Shown here: positions 43,006-51,655 of the stretch, in pieces
Layout of the letters: each line of letters opens with the position of its first letter
Numbering within the stretch: the stretch's first letter is position 1
Position numbers and translations under genes: made by a program
NCBI RefSeq assembly: GCF_900176885.1
Contig: NZ_LT839648.1
Location: forward strand, 4,094,801 to 4,158,800
Reading direction: 5' to 3'
DNA: 64,000 bases
Source: Oceanobacillus senegalensis
Lineage (GTDB): Bacteria > Bacillota > Bacilli > Bacillales > Amphibacillaceae
Notes under the pieces: model-generated
The model's database searches: none
What the model was told of the DNA's origin: nothing
Seen by the model: only the letters and a program-made list of their open reading frames with translations

Positions 43006-44136
43006 ATGAATGTTTTAGTGGCAATGGATTCTCTAAAAGGGAGTATCTCATCCAAGGAAGCAAATTTGGCTATTAAACAAGGACTACAAAATGCCGGCTC
43101 ATTTTCTGTACGAACCATCCCAATAGCAGATGGTGGGGAAGGCACGGTAGAAGCATTAGTGGAAGCAACAAACGGACAGTACTTTAATAAAATGGTGACC
43201 GGACCATTGGGAGACCCAGTTAAAGCACGCTATGGAATCTTAGGGAATGAGCATGTCGCAGTAATCGAGATTGCTGAAGCCTGTGGTTTACCCTTATTAG
43301 TAAATTCGGAAAAAAATCCTTTAGGTGCCACTTCGTATGGCGTAGGAGAACTCATTCTTGATGCGATTGAAAATGGCTGTAACCAATTTATTGTTGGGCT
43401 TGGTGGAAGCGCTACAACCGATGCAGGACTTGGTATGTTGCAAGCATTAGGCTATCAGTTTTTTAATGACGATGGTGGTTTAGTAAATGAACATGGTGGA
43501 GCCGCACTTACTACTATTCACCATATAGATGATTCTAATGTTCCAGACCAGGTGAGAGAATGTCATTTTCAAGTGGCATGTGATGTAACCAATCCACTAT
43601 ATGGAGAAAATGGCGCTGCTTATATATTCGGGCCGCAAAAGGGAGCAAATGAAAACGAAATGATCCAGTTAGACGATGGGCTTCGTCACTTTGCATCCGT
43701 TGTTTCCCAACAATTCGATTGTCCATTACAAATGATTGAAGGAGCTGGTGCTGCTGGTGGACTTGGTGCAGCATTTTCCAGTTTTTTAAAAGGTAAACTT
43801 GTTCCAGGTGTAACATTAATCCTACAGACAATCGGATTGGAAGAAACGTTAAGAGAAGTAGACTTTGTTATAACTGGCGAAGGGAAACTCGATCACCAAA
43901 CTTCCATGGGTAAAGCACCGGCAGGTATAGCAGCTATTGCTAAAAGCCACAATATACCGGTCATTACCTTAGCAGGGGATATATCCAGTGCATTACCCCA
44001 GAGTGGAATGAACGCATTCTTCACGATTGTCCCTGGCCCAATGACATTGGAACAAGCAATGAATACAGAAATAGCAAGAAAAAACCTAGAGCGAACAGCG
44101 GAACAAATTGGAAGAACGGTAAGGATGTTTAGTTAG
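43006..44136 (+). CDS. Glycerate kinase
   Basis: A 376-residue glycerate kinase of the GarK/GlxK type. Landmarks: MNVLVAMDSLKGSISSKEA, PIADGGEGTVEAL, GLGGSATTDAGLGMLQALG and FVITGEGKLDHQTSMGKAP. It phosphorylates the glycerate released from mannosylglycerate so it can enter glycolysis. ATG behind TAGGAGAAG. Divergent from the rpiR-type gene; no terminator-less coupling with neighbours. Confidence 0.93.
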   Translation: MNVLVAMDSLKGSISSKEANLAIKQGLQNAGSFSVRTIPIADGGEGTVEALVEATNGQYFNKMVTGPLGDPVKARYGILGNEHVAVIEIAEACGLPLLVNSEKNPLGATSYGVGELILDAIENGCNQFIVGLGGSATTDAGLGMLQALGYQFFNDDGGLVNEHGGAALTTIHHIDDSNVPDQVRECHFQVACDVTNPLYGENGAAYIFGPQKGANENEMIQLDDGLRHFASVVSQQFDCPLQMIEGAGAAGGLGAAFSSFLKGKLVPGVTLILQTIGLEETLREVDFVITGEGKLDHQTSMGKAPAGIAAIAKSHNIPVITLAGDISSALPQSGMNAFFTIVPGPMTLEQAMNTEIARKNLERTAEQIGRTVRMFS

Positions 44137-44231
44137 GTTCTGTTCTTTCTTAACATTTTTAGCCATGAAGTCTCCATCTTCAAGTGTGTGAAGGGATAAC
44201 CCAACGGTAAGGTGGAGATGAATTGGTTTTC

Positions 44232-44261
44232 GGTCAAGTACGTTTTTGGACGTGCTTGACC
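44232..44261 (+). terminator. Hairpin after the glycerate kinase gene
   Basis: GGTCAAG...ACGT pairs with ACGT...CTTGACC in a strong stem, but no T run follows. A longer imperfect TCTCCA/TGGAGA stem precedes it (about 44168-44218). Confidence 0.45.
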
Positions 44262-44276
44262 CAACGTATATATATT

Positions 44277-44488
44277 CATTAAATGCTACTCCATTTTCAC
44301 TCCTGATATCGGGGATGCTATTGCTAAAACACGAAAAATATCTATGTTTTCATGAGGGCACCTTTGTTTGAGTATTACTATAAAAAAATGGTGCCAGGCA
44401 TTCCAGGTGCGCCGATTCATGAACTTCTTACCATCATGCTTGTTAAAATCCTACCATCGTTGATTATAGTTGAAGCAAAAGGGATGAC
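44277..44488 (+). pseudogene. Fragment of a nucleoside hydrolase gene
   Basis: Matches the C-terminal third of the gene at 31135-32118, for example CACTCCTGATATCG and GGCATTCCAGGTGC for the PGIPGAPIHELL stretch. It has small deletions and frameshifts. Only this part remains, so it is a decayed duplicate. Confidence 0.8.
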
Positions 44489-44557
44489 AAATAATTTATA
44501 GAATAATCTAGTAAGATATAAAATAGTATCATCCCATAAATGATAGGAGAGATAGAT

Positions 44558-45088
44558 TTGTCGGTAGCTGATAATGACGTCAACATTCATATACGAACAG
44601 GTCAGTTAGATGATGCCCAAGCCATTTTAGATATTCAAAGATACGTTATAATGGAAAATAAATTCTTGATTTCAGTTCCAGATGAGTTTGATAGGACATT
44701 AGAACAACAAAAAAAGTGGATGCGGAATGTTTTAGAGAATAAAAGAGAAACCATTATGATAGCTGAGAAAGACGACGAAGTGATTGGATGGTTAGTATTC
44801 GAATCACCCAATCGAAAAAGGTTATCACATACTGGTTCATTTGAAATGATGATACATAAAGATGTTAGGGGGAAAGGAATCGGTAAAATGCTTATAATGG
44901 AATTATTAAATTGGGCAGAAAAGAACCCCTTCATCGAAAAGGTTAGTTTGGGCGTTTTCTCAACAAATAAAAGAGCAATATCTCTATACAAAAGGATGGG
45001 ATTTATAGAAGAAGGACGAAAATACAATGAAATTAAGTTAAGTGAACATGAATATGCTGATGACATTCTTATGTATAAATATGTTTGA
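44558..45088 (+). CDS. GNAT-family N-acetyltransferase
   Basis: A 176-residue GNAT enzyme. The acetyl-CoA loop is in DVRGKGIGKMLIMELL; later SLGVFSTNKRAISLYKRMGF is the usual motif-B region, close to the RimJ/PhnO-like type. The substrate is unknown. TTG at 44558 follows TAGGAGAG. It starts the second repeat-bearing stretch of accessory genes. Confidence 0.85.
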   Translation: MSVADNDVNIHIRTGQLDDAQAILDIQRYVIMENKFLISVPDEFDRTLEQQKKWMRNVLENKRETIMIAEKDDEVIGWLVFESPNRKRLSHTGSFEMMIHKDVRGKGIGKMLIMELLNWAEKNPFIEKVSLGVFSTNKRAISLYKRMGFIEEGRKYNEIKLSEHEYADDILMYKYV

Positions 45089-45157
45089 TTCCTCTTCAAG
45101 TGGCGTTCCACAACAAGGGTAATTATAGCAAACTAGTATAAAAAAGGGGATGGTACT

Positions 45158-45679
45158 TTGAGAAAGGTTGAAGTGCGTTCTTATAATGAAAAATGGCCTT
45201 TGTTGTTTGTCGAAGAACGTGAAAAACTTAAACTCCTATTTGGAAACGAAATCATAGATATTCATCATATTGGCAGTACATCCGTTCCGGGGCTAAAAGC
45301 TAAACCAATCATAGACATGATGCCTGTCGTAAAAGACATTGACCTCGTAGATCAATACAATCAAGAGATGCAGGCCATTGGATATGAACCTCAAGGTGAG
45401 AATGGAATACCTGGACGAAGATACTTTCAAAAAGGTGGAGACAATCGCTCCCATCACGTTCATATTTATCAGGTTGGAAGTTATGATATAGAACGACATT
45501 TGGCTTTTCGAGATTACTTGCATAGACATCCAGATGTAAAGAAGAGCTATGGTGACTTAAAAGAAAGGTTGGCACAACAATTTCCATATGATATCGCATC
45601 CTACATAAATGGTAAAGAACGTCTTGTTCAAGAAATAGAAGAAAAAGCATTGGACTGGTATAAAAAATTAGAAATGTAA
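45158..45679 (+). CDS. GrpB/UPF0157 family protein
   Basis: A 173-residue protein of the nucleotidyltransferase-like GrpB family: VRSYNEKWPLLFVEEREKL at the start, then DIHHIGSTSVPGLKAKPIID, the family hallmark, and RSHHVHIYQVGSYDIERHL. Some such domains are fused to CoaE; the catalytic role of the stand-alone form is not established. TTG start with AAAGGGGATGG before it. Confidence 0.88.
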   Translation: MRKVEVRSYNEKWPLLFVEEREKLKLLFGNEIIDIHHIGSTSVPGLKAKPIIDMMPVVKDIDLVDQYNQEMQAIGYEPQGENGIPGRRYFQKGGDNRSHHVHIYQVGSYDIERHLAFRDYLHRHPDVKKSYGDLKERLAQQFPYDIASYINGKERLVQEIEEKALDWYKKLEM

Positions 45680-45725
45680 ATCTAAAGTGAAGTTTCATGG
45701 ATATCTAGATTAGGAGATGTGTAAA

Positions 45726-46022
45726 ATGGATAAATTCACGAAATGGATTATTTCTTCATTTCTATTGGTGATTGTAGGGCTAGTCGCAGTATTTTTCGTG
45801 GAAGATATTGCAAGGGTAACTGGTGAAATGAATCGAAGCATATGGTTAGTTAGTATTCTCACTATATTCCTTTTCATTCTATCCTCGTTATGCAGTATGG
45901 TTAAAGCTAATTCAAATAGAATCAAAAGGGAATTAGTTATCTCCGCATGTGTTGCCATCGTTCCTTTATCAGCCTTTGTAATGAATGGGTTAATTTTAAC
46001 CGTTTATTTTATAGGAAAATAA
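45726..46022 (+). CDS. Small membrane protein
   Basis: A 98-residue protein with three hydrophobic helices and a basic loop (KANSNRIKRE). ATG at 45726 is 9 nt after TTAGGAG; the ATG at 45717 abuts that site. Function unknown. Confidence 0.65.
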   Translation: MDKFTKWIISSFLLVIVGLVAVFFVEDIARVTGEMNRSIWLVSILTIFLFILSSLCSMVKANSNRIKRELVISACVAIVPLSAFVMNGLILTVYFIGK

Positions 46023-46073
46023 TGTGGTTATTGTGAGCAGTATAATTTAAGAATAGATTAAGGTGGGTAACAT

Positions 46074-46505
46074 ATGAAAAAAAGTATAGTTATTTTATTA
46101 ACCGTATTTATTTTGTTAACTGGGTGTTCACATACAGACGAAGAAAAAAATGGACAAAGAATAACAGATAGTGTCATTTCAATCGGGGCTGTTGAATCTG
46201 AATCGTCAAATTTTGACAAACAAAAATTGACGTTTGAAATAACAATTGAAAATGCAGACGATGTTCGTATTGTTGATTCTGTTCATGTTATTCCATCCAT
46301 GAATGTAAAAGATAGAGTTATAGAGACAAAAAAACAAGGTATAACTTATAATCAAGATACAATTGAAATGAACGGAGAAATTATCTTTGATTCAAGGGGG
46401 CTTACAAAGGAGGAAATGACAAACTTTGAGCCTTACATTAAAGGATTACAATTTATTGGGGATAATAACAAAGAGTATCTCTTAGTTAATAATTTGGATG
46501 GATAA
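46074..46505 (+). CDS. Lipoprotein of unknown function
   Basis: A 143-residue lipoprotein: lipobox LLTGCSH, then VISIGAVESESSNFDKQKLT and a beta-rich remainder ending LLVNNLDG. AAGGTGGGTAA before the ATG. It is the intact counterpart of the broken copy at 5531-5959, 40 kb away. The mature domain should face outward; no partner is evident. Confidence 0.75.
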   Translation: MKKSIVILLTVFILLTGCSHTDEEKNGQRITDSVISIGAVESESSNFDKQKLTFEITIENADDVRIVDSVHVIPSMNVKDRVIETKKQGITYNQDTIEMNGEIIFDSRGLTKEEMTNFEPYIKGLQFIGDNNKEYLLVNNLDG

Positions 46506-46529
46506 AAGGATGTTGACTATAATTTCTAT

Positions 46530-46572
46530 TAATGTAACCGGTGTGTTCCTATAATATAAAGGAACCGATAGA
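46530..46572 (+). repeat. Cassette-type repeat
   Basis: AATGTAACCGGTGTG head, stem GTTCC (46545-46549) / GGAAC (46561-46565), then CGATAG. A degenerate copy after the lipoprotein gene. Confidence 0.6.
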
Positions 46573-46633
46573 AAGATCAAAAGGATTTCAACCGTATTTC
46601 TGATTAAAGTAATCGGTATTATAAGAAAAACTA

Positions 46634-46662
46634 TTGACAACCTAACTATTTGGAACTAAACT
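46634..46662 (+). promoter_or_regulatory. Sigma-A-type promoter ahead of the SAM riboswitch
   Basis: TTGACA (46634-46639), 17-bp spacer, TAAACT (46657-46662), 19 bp before the riboswitch begins. Confidence 0.6.
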
Positions 46663-46680
46663 ATTATACAATTAAATATT

Positions 46681-46785
46681 CTTATTAAGAGAAGTGAAGG
46701 GATCTGGCCCGTTGAAGCTTCAGCAACCTCTGGCAAATGTCAGAAAGGTGCTAAATCCAGCAAGTATTATTCTTGAGAGATAAGA
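46681..46785 (+). ncRNA. SAM-I (S-box) riboswitch
   Basis: Contains the S-box core in order: AGAGAAGTGAAGGGATCTGG, then GAAGCTTCAGCAACC, CAGAAAGGTGCTAAATCC, GCAAG and CTTGAGAGATAAG. CTTAT at the start pairs with ATAAG at the end (P1). It senses S-adenosylmethionine and ends transcription when it is plentiful. The downstream genes should therefore be expressed under sulfur shortage. Confidence 0.93.
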
Positions 46786-46800
46786 GTTGAACAAACGCAC

Positions 46801-46848
46801 AAACCCCACCTTTCTCAGGGATGATACTGGAAAGGGGGGTTTTTTTAT
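46801..46848 (+). terminator. Riboswitch expression-platform terminator
   Basis: AACCCC...CTTTC pairs with GAAAG...GGGGTT, followed by T7. This is the off-state terminator of the S-box. Confidence 0.85.
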
Positions 46849-46965
46849 AGAAAGAAAATAGTATGAAGGATTTTTATTACCAGTAAGTACCTTTCTAAGA
46901 CTTTTACCATCCAAGATGTACATAACAAATCATTGCCAAAGCCGATTTACGAAAGGAGGTATCGG

Positions 46966-48249
46966 ATGAAAACAGGAAAATTACATTTGGATTCTGTATT
47001 ATTTGGATTTCCAGTTCGTCTCATCCTTGGATTTGTTGCTATCCTCATTTTTATGGCTGGGGATGGTGTGGAACAGGCTTTTCTTTCTAAATACATTGTG
47101 GATTTAGGTTTTACGCTAGATGAATCCGCGCTTGTATTTAGTATCTATGGTATCACCCTTGCAATAGGTTCCTGGTTAGCCGGGGTACTTGCCGAGGTAT
47201 GGGGGCCGAGGCGGGGAATGTTGCTTGGTTTAGTCGTTTGGGTCATTTTTGAAATTGGTTTTTTATCACTGGGAATCGCACAGGAAAATTATTTCATGAT
47301 ACTTCTTATGTATGGTATCCGAGGATTTGGTTACCCACTATTTGCTTTTTCTTTCATTGTTTGGGTTGCTTACATTACGGAAGAGAAGAGGCTCGCAACG
47401 GCAATGGGGTGCTTCTTCTTTATGTTTACCGGGGGTATCGGATTTCTAGGTTCTTTTTATCCAAGCGTCATGCTACCTATTTTAGGATATGTCGGAACAC
47501 TTTGGAGTTCACTAATTTGGATCATTTTAGGTGGATTGCTAGGTATTCTCGTTGTCAATGACAAAGATAGAAATGGTAACCTAATTGCTGAAAAAAAGGA
47601 AAAGACCAATCTATCTAATCTTACCAAGGGAATCACCATCCTATGGGAGAACCCTAAAGTTGCCATTGGTGGTATTTTGCGAACCATTAATACTTCCGCA
47701 TGGTTTGGATATGTTGTTATTTTGCCCGTATTCTTTACAAGTACATTGCATTTCGACACAACCGAATGGCTTCTCATTTGGACGATTTGTTCCCTTAGCA
47801 ACATGCTGTTTAACGTGATATGGGGCATGATTGGGGATAAGATTGGTTGGATGTTTGTTATTAGGTGGTTTGGCTGTATTGGTTCTGCTATTACATCGGT
47901 CCTATTTTATTATGTTCCACTAGCATTTGGAAATAACTTCTTTGTAGCAGTATGTATCGCGATTTTATTTGGAGCAGCCATAGCCGGTTTCACGCCTTTA
48001 TCTGCCATCATGCCAGCTTTGGCTCCAGCCAATAAAGGCGCAGCCATGTCTATTTTAAATTTAGGTGCGGGACTGAGTTCCTTTGTTGGCCCAGCCATCG
48101 TTGGAGTTGTAGGTTCTGCATATGGAATTCAAGGGGTTGCTTGGGCATTTGGAATTGTCTATGCAGCAAGTTTTGCCCTAACCCCGTTTATTCAAACAGA
48201 TTCTAAAAAGAAAGAAGACGCTACGGAGAAAACAGTCATTGCACAATAA
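46966..48249 (+). CDS. MFS transporter, polyol-permease-like
   Basis: A 427-residue 12-helix carrier resembling the RbtT/DalT polyol permease group (EQAFLSKYIVDLGFTLDES, then VWGPRRGMLLGLVVW and IRGFGYPLFAFSFIVW). ATG at 46966 lies after CGAAAGGAGG. It follows the SAM riboswitch, so it should move a sulfur-containing nutrient rather than a plain polyol; this is inference. The monooxygenase gene starts 51 bp after it. Confidence 0.85.
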   Translation: MKTGKLHLDSVLFGFPVRLILGFVAILIFMAGDGVEQAFLSKYIVDLGFTLDESALVFSIYGITLAIGSWLAGVLAEVWGPRRGMLLGLVVWVIFEIGFLSLGIAQENYFMILLMYGIRGFGYPLFAFSFIVWVAYITEEKRLATAMGCFFFMFTGGIGFLGSFYPSVMLPILGYVGTLWSSLIWIILGGLLGILVVNDKDRNGNLIAEKKEKTNLSNLTKGITILWENPKVAIGGILRTINTSAWFGYVVILPVFFTSTLHFDTTEWLLIWTICSLSNMLFNVIWGMIGDKIGWMFVIRWFGCIGSAITSVLFYYVPLAFGNNFFVAVCIAILFGAAIAGFTPLSAIMPALAPANKGAAMSILNLGAGLSSFVGPAIVGVVGSAYGIQGVAWAFGIVYAASFALTPFIQTDSKKKEDATEKTVIAQ

Positions 48250-48300
48250 CGAATGATAACAAAAGTATTTTAAAGTTAAAACAATATTGGGGGAGTTTAC

Positions 48301-49683
48301 ATGACAAAGCAACGAATTTATTTAAATGCATTTGAAATCAACAGTGCAGGACATCAATCACCTGGGCTTTGGACACATCCGGACGATCAATCGCACCGTT
48401 ATAAAGATATGGATTACTGGACAGAACTCGCACAGGTCTTGGAGCGCGGTCGCTTTGATGGTGTTTTTCTTGCAGATGTCTTGGGGACCTATGATGTATA
48501 TCAAAATTCTCGAGATGCGGCTGTGACCCAAGGCGCACAAGTTCCAATAAATGATCCTACCTATGTTATCCCACTCATGGCAAATGTGACCAAGCATCTT
48601 GGTTTTGGGGTAACGGCATCAACAAGTTATGAACATCCATACAGTTTTGCACGACGCATGTCTACCCTTGATCATTTGACTAAAGGACGTGTGGGTTGGA
48701 ATGTTGTCACTTCCTTTTTGAATAGTGCTGCAATTAATTTAGGCTTAGACAAAGAAGTAAGTCATGATAAACGCTATGAAATGGCAGAAGAATACATGGA
48801 GGTTTGTTATAAGCTATGGGAAGGAAGCTGGGAAAATGATGCTGTCGTACGAGATGAGGAGAGGAAACTGTATACCGATCCAGCCAAAGTCCATGACATT
48901 GGACATCATGGCAAATATTATCACGTTCCAGGAGCACATCTAAGTGAGCCTTCCCCACAGCGAACACCTGTTATTTATCAGGCGGGCGCCTCTTCTCGTG
49001 GTCGTGCTTTTGCCGCAAAACATGCGGAATGTGTATTCATCAGTGTACCAACCATAACGGTTGCTAAACATTATGTGGATAACATCCGTAACGAAGCAGT
49101 GAAAATAGGTAGAGACCCGAATGAAATTAAAATCTTTTGCCTATTTACGCCAATCGTTGGAAAAACACAAACAGAGGCAGAAGAAAAGTATTTGGATTAT
49201 CAAAAACATGGTAGCTATGATGGAGCACTTGCTTTATTTGGCGGTTGGACTGGTATCGACTTTTCCGGATATGATCCAGATGAAAAGTTACGGTACATTC
49301 GAAATGACGCTATCCAATCAGCTATTGAAACATTTACAAAAATAGACCCAAACAAACAATGGACTGTAGATGAAATTGCCAAATTTATAGGTGTTGGCGG
49401 AATTGGTCCGGTAGCTGTTGGAACCCCTGAAAGAATTGCAGACACAATGGAACAATGGGTAAATGAAGCTGGAGTCGATGGATTTAATATCACATACGCC
49501 GTAACACCAGGTACGTTTGAAGAATTTGTTGATCAAGTAGTCCCAGTCCTACAGGAACGAGGATTAGTCCAAAAAGAATACGAGGGCAATACCATGCGCG
49601 CAAACCTTACCGGGCAAGATCAATTACCTGACCATCATCCAGGGAAAAGCTATCGAATTGGTGTTTCCGAAACAGTGGGATAG
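48301..49683 (+). CDS. Luciferase-like FMN-dependent monooxygenase (NtaA/SnaA/DszA family)
   Basis: A 460-residue LLM-type oxygenase of the full NtaA/SnaA length. The start IYLNAFEINSAGHQSPGLW, WTELAQVLERGRFDGVFLAD and GRVGWNVVTSFLNSAA are typical. It uses reduced FMN from a separate reductase, probably the gene at 51084. Riboswitch context suggests cleavage of an organosulfur compound to free sulfite or cysteine. ATG behind TTGGGGGAG. A strong terminator follows. Confidence 0.9.
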   Translation: MTKQRIYLNAFEINSAGHQSPGLWTHPDDQSHRYKDMDYWTELAQVLERGRFDGVFLADVLGTYDVYQNSRDAAVTQGAQVPINDPTYVIPLMANVTKHLGFGVTASTSYEHPYSFARRMSTLDHLTKGRVGWNVVTSFLNSAAINLGLDKEVSHDKRYEMAEEYMEVCYKLWEGSWENDAVVRDEERKLYTDPAKVHDIGHHGKYYHVPGAHLSEPSPQRTPVIYQAGASSRGRAFAAKHAECVFISVPTITVAKHYVDNIRNEAVKIGRDPNEIKIFCLFTPIVGKTQTEAEEKYLDYQKHGSYDGALALFGGWTGIDFSGYDPDEKLRYIRNDAIQSAIETFTKIDPNKQWTVDEIAKFIGVGGIGPVAVGTPERIADTMEQWVNEAGVDGFNITYAVTPGTFEEFVDQVVPVLQERGLVQKEYEGNTMRANLTGQDQLPDHHPGKSYRIGVSETVG

Positions 49684-49707
49684 AAATAATTGGGGTATGT
49701 AGATATC

Positions 49708-49753
49708 AAGCTAACAAAAGATAGAGGAAATTATCTTTTGTTAGCTTTTTTTT
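49708..49753 (+). terminator. Strong terminator of the S-box operon
   Basis: A 16-bp perfect stem (AAGCTAACAAAAGATA with its complement) around an 8-nt loop, then T8. Confidence 0.92.
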
Positions 49754-50044
49754 ATAACTCTTTCAAATATACTTTTGCATGCCAGGGGTTTTTACTGTGT
49801 AAAATTACAGCTACCCATATTAATATGGACAAGAAACGGGCATTAACATCCCTCTATTTACTGTCTCTAAGAATACAAGGATTCCATTTATCAAACTATA
49901 AATCACCTAACACTACAACTTACCCGTTTGTTGCCTTCATACCATATTCACAATTTAACTTTAGATGGCAAGGATTAGGAGTTCAAACCATTCTTTCACT
50001 TTTTAATCAGTCTACCTAATGGGGAGCATACCAGAACATTGGTG

Positions 50045-50956
50045 TCATCCTTTTGTGATTTCCTCTGATTCATTAAACGTTCTTCGAGTTAACGCAATAA
50101 AAGACTGCAAAGGAATGGTCATTAGTTTATCTTTATGCCAAGCAATTTGCGTGAAAAAAGGAGGAATAGAGTGATTCCAATGAAGTTCTCTCATTCTTCC
50201 ATCCTTTATATCTCGATCTACTACCATGGCTGGCAGGAGGGCTATTCCAAGTTCAGCCATTACACATTGTTTAATGGCTTCTATACTAACAAACTCAAAT
50301 TTATTCGTTGGAGAAATAGTAGCCTCTCTGAAAGTATTCACTAAAATGGAACGATACGAGCACCCTTTTTCGGTAAGTAGAAGGGTCTCACGCTCCAAGT
50401 CTTTTATAGTTATGTTAGATTTTTTTGCTAAATGGTGGGAAGGAGAAGCTACCAGTCTCATTTCATCCTGAATAAGTTTTTCCGTTATTAATGAATCGGT
50501 TGGTTTAGGTACATCCATTATAAAAGCTAAATCTAGATTACCATGCAGTAACTCTTCTTTCGCTATCTCATCAGAATGGGCGGGTTTGAAAACTAGTTTT
50601 ACATTTGGAAACTGATTTTTAAATTCTTTTAGAATAGGAGGAAGACGATACGTACATTGACTTTCTTGGGCACCAATGACAAGGGTACCTGAAGGCTCCG
50701 TCATTCCGCTAGTAACTATTTTTGCCTCTTCTGAAAGGGAAACCATTCTGTCTGCATATTTCTTAAACGCCTTACCAGCTTCTGTTAAATATAATTTCTT
50801 CCCTAATCGCTCAAATAACTGCGTCTCAAGCTCCATTTCAAGAGATTTAATCTGTGCCGTTACGCTAGATTGAGCATAATCAAGAATCTTAGCTGTTTGT
50901 GTGAAGTTTAAATTTTCTGCCGCGGTTTTAAAAGTCATTAATTGTTTTATATCCAA
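50045..50956 (-). CDS. LysR-family regulator
   Basis: A 303-residue LysR protein: N-terminal winged helix (LMTFKTAAENLNFTQTAKIL, YAQSSVTAQIKSLEMEL) and C-terminal substrate-binding domain with LVIGAQES near residue 92. TTG start at 50956 with AAGGTAGG before it. Divergent from the FMN reductase gene; it should control that operon, possibly in response to sulfur status as CysL/CysB types do. Confidence 0.9.
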   Translation of the reverse strand: MDIKQLMTFKTAAENLNFTQTAKILDYAQSSVTAQIKSLEMELETQLFERLGKKLYLTEAGKAFKKYADRMVSLSEEAKIVTSGMTEPSGTLVIGAQESQCTYRLPPILKEFKNQFPNVKLVFKPAHSDEIAKEELLHGNLDLAFIMDVPKPTDSLITEKLIQDEMRLVASPSHHLAKKSNITIKDLERETLLLTEKGCSYRSILVNTFREATISPTNKFEFVSIEAIKQCVMAELGIALLPAMVVDRDIKDGRMRELHWNHSIPPFFTQIAWHKDKLMTIPLQSFIALTRRTFNESEEITKG

Positions 50957-51017
50957 ACTATTAACCTACCTTAATCGGATTTTTTGATTGATGAAATCGA
51001 AATAATCATCTTTATTA

Positions 51018-51050
51018 ATGAATGAAACCATTATAAGATGAGTGAAACCA
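51018..51050 (+). promoter_or_regulatory. Direct repeats in the LysR/reductase gap
   Basis: ATGAATGAAACCA (51018-51030) and ATGAGTGAAACCA (51038-51050), exactly 20 bp apart, about two helix turns. Candidate LysR binding sites upstream of the reductase. Confidence 0.45.
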
Positions 51051-51083
51051 AACATCAAATCATAACAAAGGAGACTTGTAATC

Positions 51084-51632
51084 ATGACGATTGGCGTTAT
51101 TTATGGAGGAACCCGAGCAAACGGGAATACAGAAATTTTAACAGAAAAGGTAATTCATGACATGCCAGTAGAGAGGATATATTTGTCTGAATTTGAAGTA
51201 AAACCGATTGCAGATCAGCGACATGTTTTAGGAGGTTTTCAGGATGTTAACGACGATTATAACTCCATCATTGACCTTATCCTTCCATATGATATTTTGA
51301 TATTTTCAACACCTATCTATTGGTTTAGTATGTCTGGAACCATGAAGCTATTTATTGATCGTTGGTCACAGACCTTGAAGGATCATAGATATCCCGATTT
51401 TAAGGATGGAATGTCTTCTAAAACTGCGTATGTCGTTGCCGTTGGAGGTGACGAACCATTTTTGAAGGGAATTCCTTTGATTCAACAATTTCAATATATC
51501 TTTGAATTTATTGGAATAACCTTTGGTGGTTATGTTCTTGGTACTGGAAATAAACCGAATGAGATTCTTCAAGATGACCGAGCATTAGCGATTGCCAGTC
51601 AAATGCGAAAAACGTTAAAAATACACAGCTAA
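51084..51632 (+). CDS. NAD(P)H-dependent FMN reductase, flavodoxin-like
   Basis: A 182-residue flavodoxin-fold oxidoreductase: IGVIYGGTRANGNTEILTE (flavin phosphate loop), LIFSTPIYWFSMSGTMKLFIDR. It can supply reduced FMN to the two-component monooxygenase at 48301. ATG behind AAAGGAGA. The MFS gene follows 23 bp after its stop, so they form one operon opposite the LysR gene. Confidence 0.88.
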   Translation: MTIGVIYGGTRANGNTEILTEKVIHDMPVERIYLSEFEVKPIADQRHVLGGFQDVNDDYNSIIDLILPYDILIFSTPIYWFSMSGTMKLFIDRWSQTLKDHRYPDFKDGMSSKTAYVVAVGGDEPFLKGIPLIQQFQYIFEFIGITFGGYVLGTGNKPNEILQDDRALAIASQMRKTLKIHS

Positions 51633-51655
51633 CATACAGTTAGGGGGTGAACAGA

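Noticed and set aside
45098-45140. Possible repeat copy between the GNAT and GrpB genes
   Set aside because: Only CAACAAGGGTAAT and AAACTAGTATAA resemble parts of the repeat; the head is missing, so it was not listed.
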